Positions 61,055 through 64,000 of a stretch of DNA of 64,000 nucleotides are shown here, one piece after another; within the stretch, counting starts at the first letter, position 1; the number at the start of each line of letters is the position of its first letter. The translations under genes were made by a program, and so were the position numbers. The notes under the pieces are model-generated. The model saw only the letters and a program-made list of their open reading frames with translations. It was not told where the DNA came from and ran no database searches. The stretch lies in NCBI GenBank assembly GCA_021014325.1, contig CM037470.1, forward strand, positions 2,728,001 through 2,792,000. The letters are read 5' to 3'. Origin of the DNA: Plazaster borealis (taxonomy: Eukaryota; Echinodermata; Asteroidea; Forcipulatida; Labidiasteridae).

Positions 61055-61105
61055 TTCCTGGGTTCTCCGGGTCAAATCGGACCCAGGACTTTTTAGAGTG
61101 CACGC
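61055..61105. mobile_element. MITE end relic (family of 26193-26437)
   Basis: CCGGGTCAAATCGGACCCAG followed by GACTTTTTAGAGTG resembles the right end at 26405-26437. Confidence 0.35.
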
Positions 61106-62485
61106 ACAAAATTCCACTCCACGGAGTTATTGATGGAACGCTTGTAGTCAAAAGAATCAACCCAAATTTGACATTTGCCATGCTATTAATTAAATAAATA
61201 AATACATACATATATATAACCCAATTGCAAATATTTCTCGGTATCATTTTGAAATAATTTTTATTTATATAAATGGAGCTATATTATTTCGTCATGGTTT
61301 CATGAAACAAACTCCGACCACTACATTCTGACTCGCTAAAATCAATGAAGGTAAGAAATTGTCCCCGGGGCTCAGTTCTGATTGAAATTTCCAAATTAAA
61401 TTGAACATTTTTTATGGACGTGCTCTAAATTCCTGGCAAAACTAATGTTCTCCAGAAAATAATATGACAGCCCTTAATCTGATTAAATTGGTTGTATGTC
61501 GAAAAGGAGGATTAGAATGAATCCACTCCTCCAAACTCGAACGATATAACTCTATCTAAATCACAGTGTCACTTCGAAAACCCTCAACAAAATCCAGATT
61601 ACTAAGACACAGCATCCAAAAAGTGAGAGGAAAAAACCCCACCGTCAACCAACATGACGAGAAAACGAGCCTCTGCTGGAGAAAAGTGGATTATGCCACA
61701 AATCCGTGACGCGAGGGTGGGTACCAATTCGCAACGAATATTGACTGTTGTCTCATCAAATACAAGAAGGGACCGTGGCATTCAATTAGCTCCCGCTTAA
61801 TCTCTTTAAGAATAATTTTCAATAAATTTCTGGCTGCTTCCGAGTAACGGGGCTCAACTCCCCAGAGACCAGTCAAATTGACTTATTGGCTTTTCCTCTA
61901 ATGGCAAGCGAAGCCTTCAATTGGCGTACATGCGCCTGTCTGTGTGTGTGTGTTTTAGTATTTCAGTTGATAGGTTAAAGACGCCCCTACCTCAGCTTTA
62001 TCTAACAATTTTAAAATTTCCATCTCAAAAGAAAGAAAAGCAGAAAAGAAAACAAACAAATTTATAGATAAATAGAAATTAGATAATTTTATCTTCACTT
62101 TGTCAAAATACTCAATAATAATTATTGTAATGCGCCCTTATGAAAATGATCAAAAGCGCATAACATGTTTTAAAGTTCATGGAAAGGAAGAAAAAGATAA
62201 AGAAACAAGACTGGTCACCAGGCCAGTGCCCAAACCACAGTATGGGGATACCTCTGTCCCGCCAACAGAGAACTATTACATAAACCTTACCCTGCTGGCA
62301 TCGGTAATGTTTCGATCTTTTGCGTGTGTTGTGACATGTTATATGTTTTGCATCGTATAATATAAAAGAAGATTGAAGTTTTGCATGTGGTGGATAAAAA
62401 ATAATTAATTTAAGTTAATTCCTACTGTATGATCGTTTGTTATTTTTTCTTTATCTTTCTCTAGTTTTTTTTTTCAATTTCTTTT
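61106..62485. other. Intergenic, nothing recognised
   Basis: AT-rich. A (TG)n run is at 61939-61952. Open frame 62100-62360 has no recognisable family. Confidence 0.4.
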
Positions 62486-62499
62486 TCTTCTTCAATGTT

Positions 62500-62600
62500 A
62501 TAGTACACACGATTTGGGCTCCATTTTAGCACGGCTACACACGATTTCGGCTACATCTAAGCACTGGCTATCCAAACGATTTGGGCTACATTGAGTACCC
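62500..62600. repeat. Short minisatellite, about 33 bp x 3
   Basis: ACACGATTTGGGCTCCATTT, ACACGATTTCGGCTACATCT and AACGATTTGGGCTACATTGA with GCACNGGCTA spacers. Confidence 0.6.
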
Positions 62601-63512
62601 GGCCACATGAAGGTATTTGCCTTCGTTTTGGTGCTGCACATTACGTGCTAATGTAATTTTGTTTTCGTCTGAGCAGTGCCATTATAGGCAATGTGAAAAT
62701 AGTGATGTTGGGTCATGTGTGTATAACCTGGCTATAGTCTAATTTCAAGGAGCTAGCATTGTGTTCAAACCAATTTTTTTTTTGAAAGATCCGTAAATAG
62801 TCTGTAAATTATCTGTGATTAGCAACCTTGCAACGTAACACCAGAGTAGCTATAGCTTAAACAGCTCCCACCGAAACGATCCCTGAAACCATAAGGCGAC
62901 GCCATTCACCGTTCAGCTTCACCGGTCAAACTCCCTATCCTCGACTAATTACATTAACGCCTAATTAAACATTAATTAATTGAGTAGAAACTGAAGCCTA
63001 TACATTCAGAACAAACACCATGATCGATCTTTTTCGTTTGAAAGAAGAAGAAGAAGAAAAAGACAAAAGACAATGGTGCAAGACAAATAATTCGGTCTCT
63101 GGCGTCATGGCTTTAGGCGCCCCGCGATCCGTCAACGAGTTCCGGATAAATTAGACTTTGATAAAAAAACACCCGCTATATGTCTGACCCTGGAACATCC
63201 ATTTGCCTTTACTGCCGTAATATGTTTTTTTGCGAACGCAAGTTAACCTAATTGTAATTTCATAATTGTGTACACTTAAAATGTACCTTTTAAAATGCAA
63301 CCGTGCGTTACTTCGTGTTCGTTTGTAGCGTTTAATAATAACTAGTTTAAGTACGGTACATTACCAGCTTCATGATACCCGGCCGTATCTAGTATGCAGA
63401 CCGGCTAGAGCAAAAGACAATATTTATAAGTATCAAAAGCTTCGTGAATTGTAATAATTCTTCTGGATGAACTGGTACCCAGGATGAGCTCACACGTAGA
63501 AAGCTTTCTAGC
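62601..63512. other. Intergenic, nothing recognised
   Basis: A GAAGAAGAAGAAG run at 63042-63060 is the only clear repeat. Confidence 0.4.
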
Positions 63513-63889
63513 TTAAAGGCACTGAACACGTTTGGAAATTGTCAAAGACCAGTGTTCTCACTCCCCGTATCCCAACATATGCATAAAATAACAAGCCTGT
63601 GAAAATTTGGGCTCAATTGGTCATCGAGGTTGCAAGAAAATGATGAAAGAAAAAACACCCTTGTTGTACAAATTTGTGTGCTTTCAGATAGGAATAAAAG
63701 GCTTCTTGCAAGAAGTCTTTTATTATTTTAGTGAGAAATTACCTCTTTCTCAAAAACTACGTTACTTCAGAGGGAGTCGTTTCCTACAATGTTCTATACT
63801 ATCAACAGCTCTCCGTTGCTTGTTACCAAGTAAGTTTTTATGCTAATATTTGTTTTGAGTCATTACCAAACGTGTAACGATACCTTTAA
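63513..63889 (+). mobile_element. TTAA-flanked MITE (family A), copy 8
   Basis: Left TTAAAGGCACTGAACACGTT and right ACGTGTAACGATACCTTTAA with the standard interior in plus orientation. Confidence 0.85.
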
Positions 63890-64000
63890 ATATGTCTTCT
63901 TCTTCTTCTTGGTCCAATAAAACTTTACACCGTCTTCAATAGAACCGCGTTCCGTCACTAAAAGGTCATTCAATAAATCCATAATACTCTATGAAATTAT

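Noticed and set aside
16638..63846. Recurrent open frames of 60-80 codons at 16638, 36509, 38105, 54977 and 63607 that look like a small gene family
   Set aside because: All lie at the same place inside TTAA-flanked MITE copies. They vary by frameshift among copies and follow the repeat, not a gene.

Overview
The window is animal genomic DNA. It is AT-rich and intron-rich, with GT-AG splicing, many tRNA-derived SINEs, miniature inverted-repeat elements (MITEs), a LINE relic and TTAGGG-type interstitial telomeric repeat. The Pax gene type and the repeat style suggest a marine invertebrate deuterostome, most likely an echinoderm. The species assignment is inference.

Two protein-coding genes can be supported, both on the + strand. 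(1) Positions 331-21438 hold the last 27 exons of a large gene whose 5' end lies before the window. All 27 exon junctions keep frame and give 1,662 residues. The order is an acidic helical N-terminal part, a small Gly/Asn/Gln-rich beta-like exon, about 900 residues of charged coiled coil, then a conserved-looking globular C-terminal region. I do not recognise the family. (2) Positions 39965-46141 hold a complete seven-exon Pax gene of 405 aa. It has a full paired domain (PAI and RED), no visible octapeptide, and a paired-class homeodomain with Ser50. RED and homeodomain features point to the eyegone branch. Unlike insect eyegone it keeps an intact PAI half.

The introns of gene 1 contain many unrelated minisatellites (units of about 20-120 bp). 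In two of them the start of the following exon has been duplicated upstream as a degenerate pseudo-exon. The 18 kb between the genes and the 18 kb after the Pax gene show no recognisable gene. They hold SINEs, at least nine MITE families (one TTAA-flanked family has eight copies), simple repeats, palindromes, a CR1-like LINE relic with a matching second 3' end, clusters of CRE and CCAAT motifs, and telomere-like repeats.

The most unusual signals are: a small inverted-repeat element whose arms each match the CTCF consensus, present in a Pax intron, just downstream of Pax, and 10 kb further on; a dispersed repeat made of a chain of short hairpins with compensated stem changes and GNRA-type loops; and several copies of a hammerhead-ribozyme-like phrase of the kind found in Penelope-like retroelements, one of them about 190 bp from the telomeric repeat. 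All family assignments come from reading the sequence alone, with no database search.
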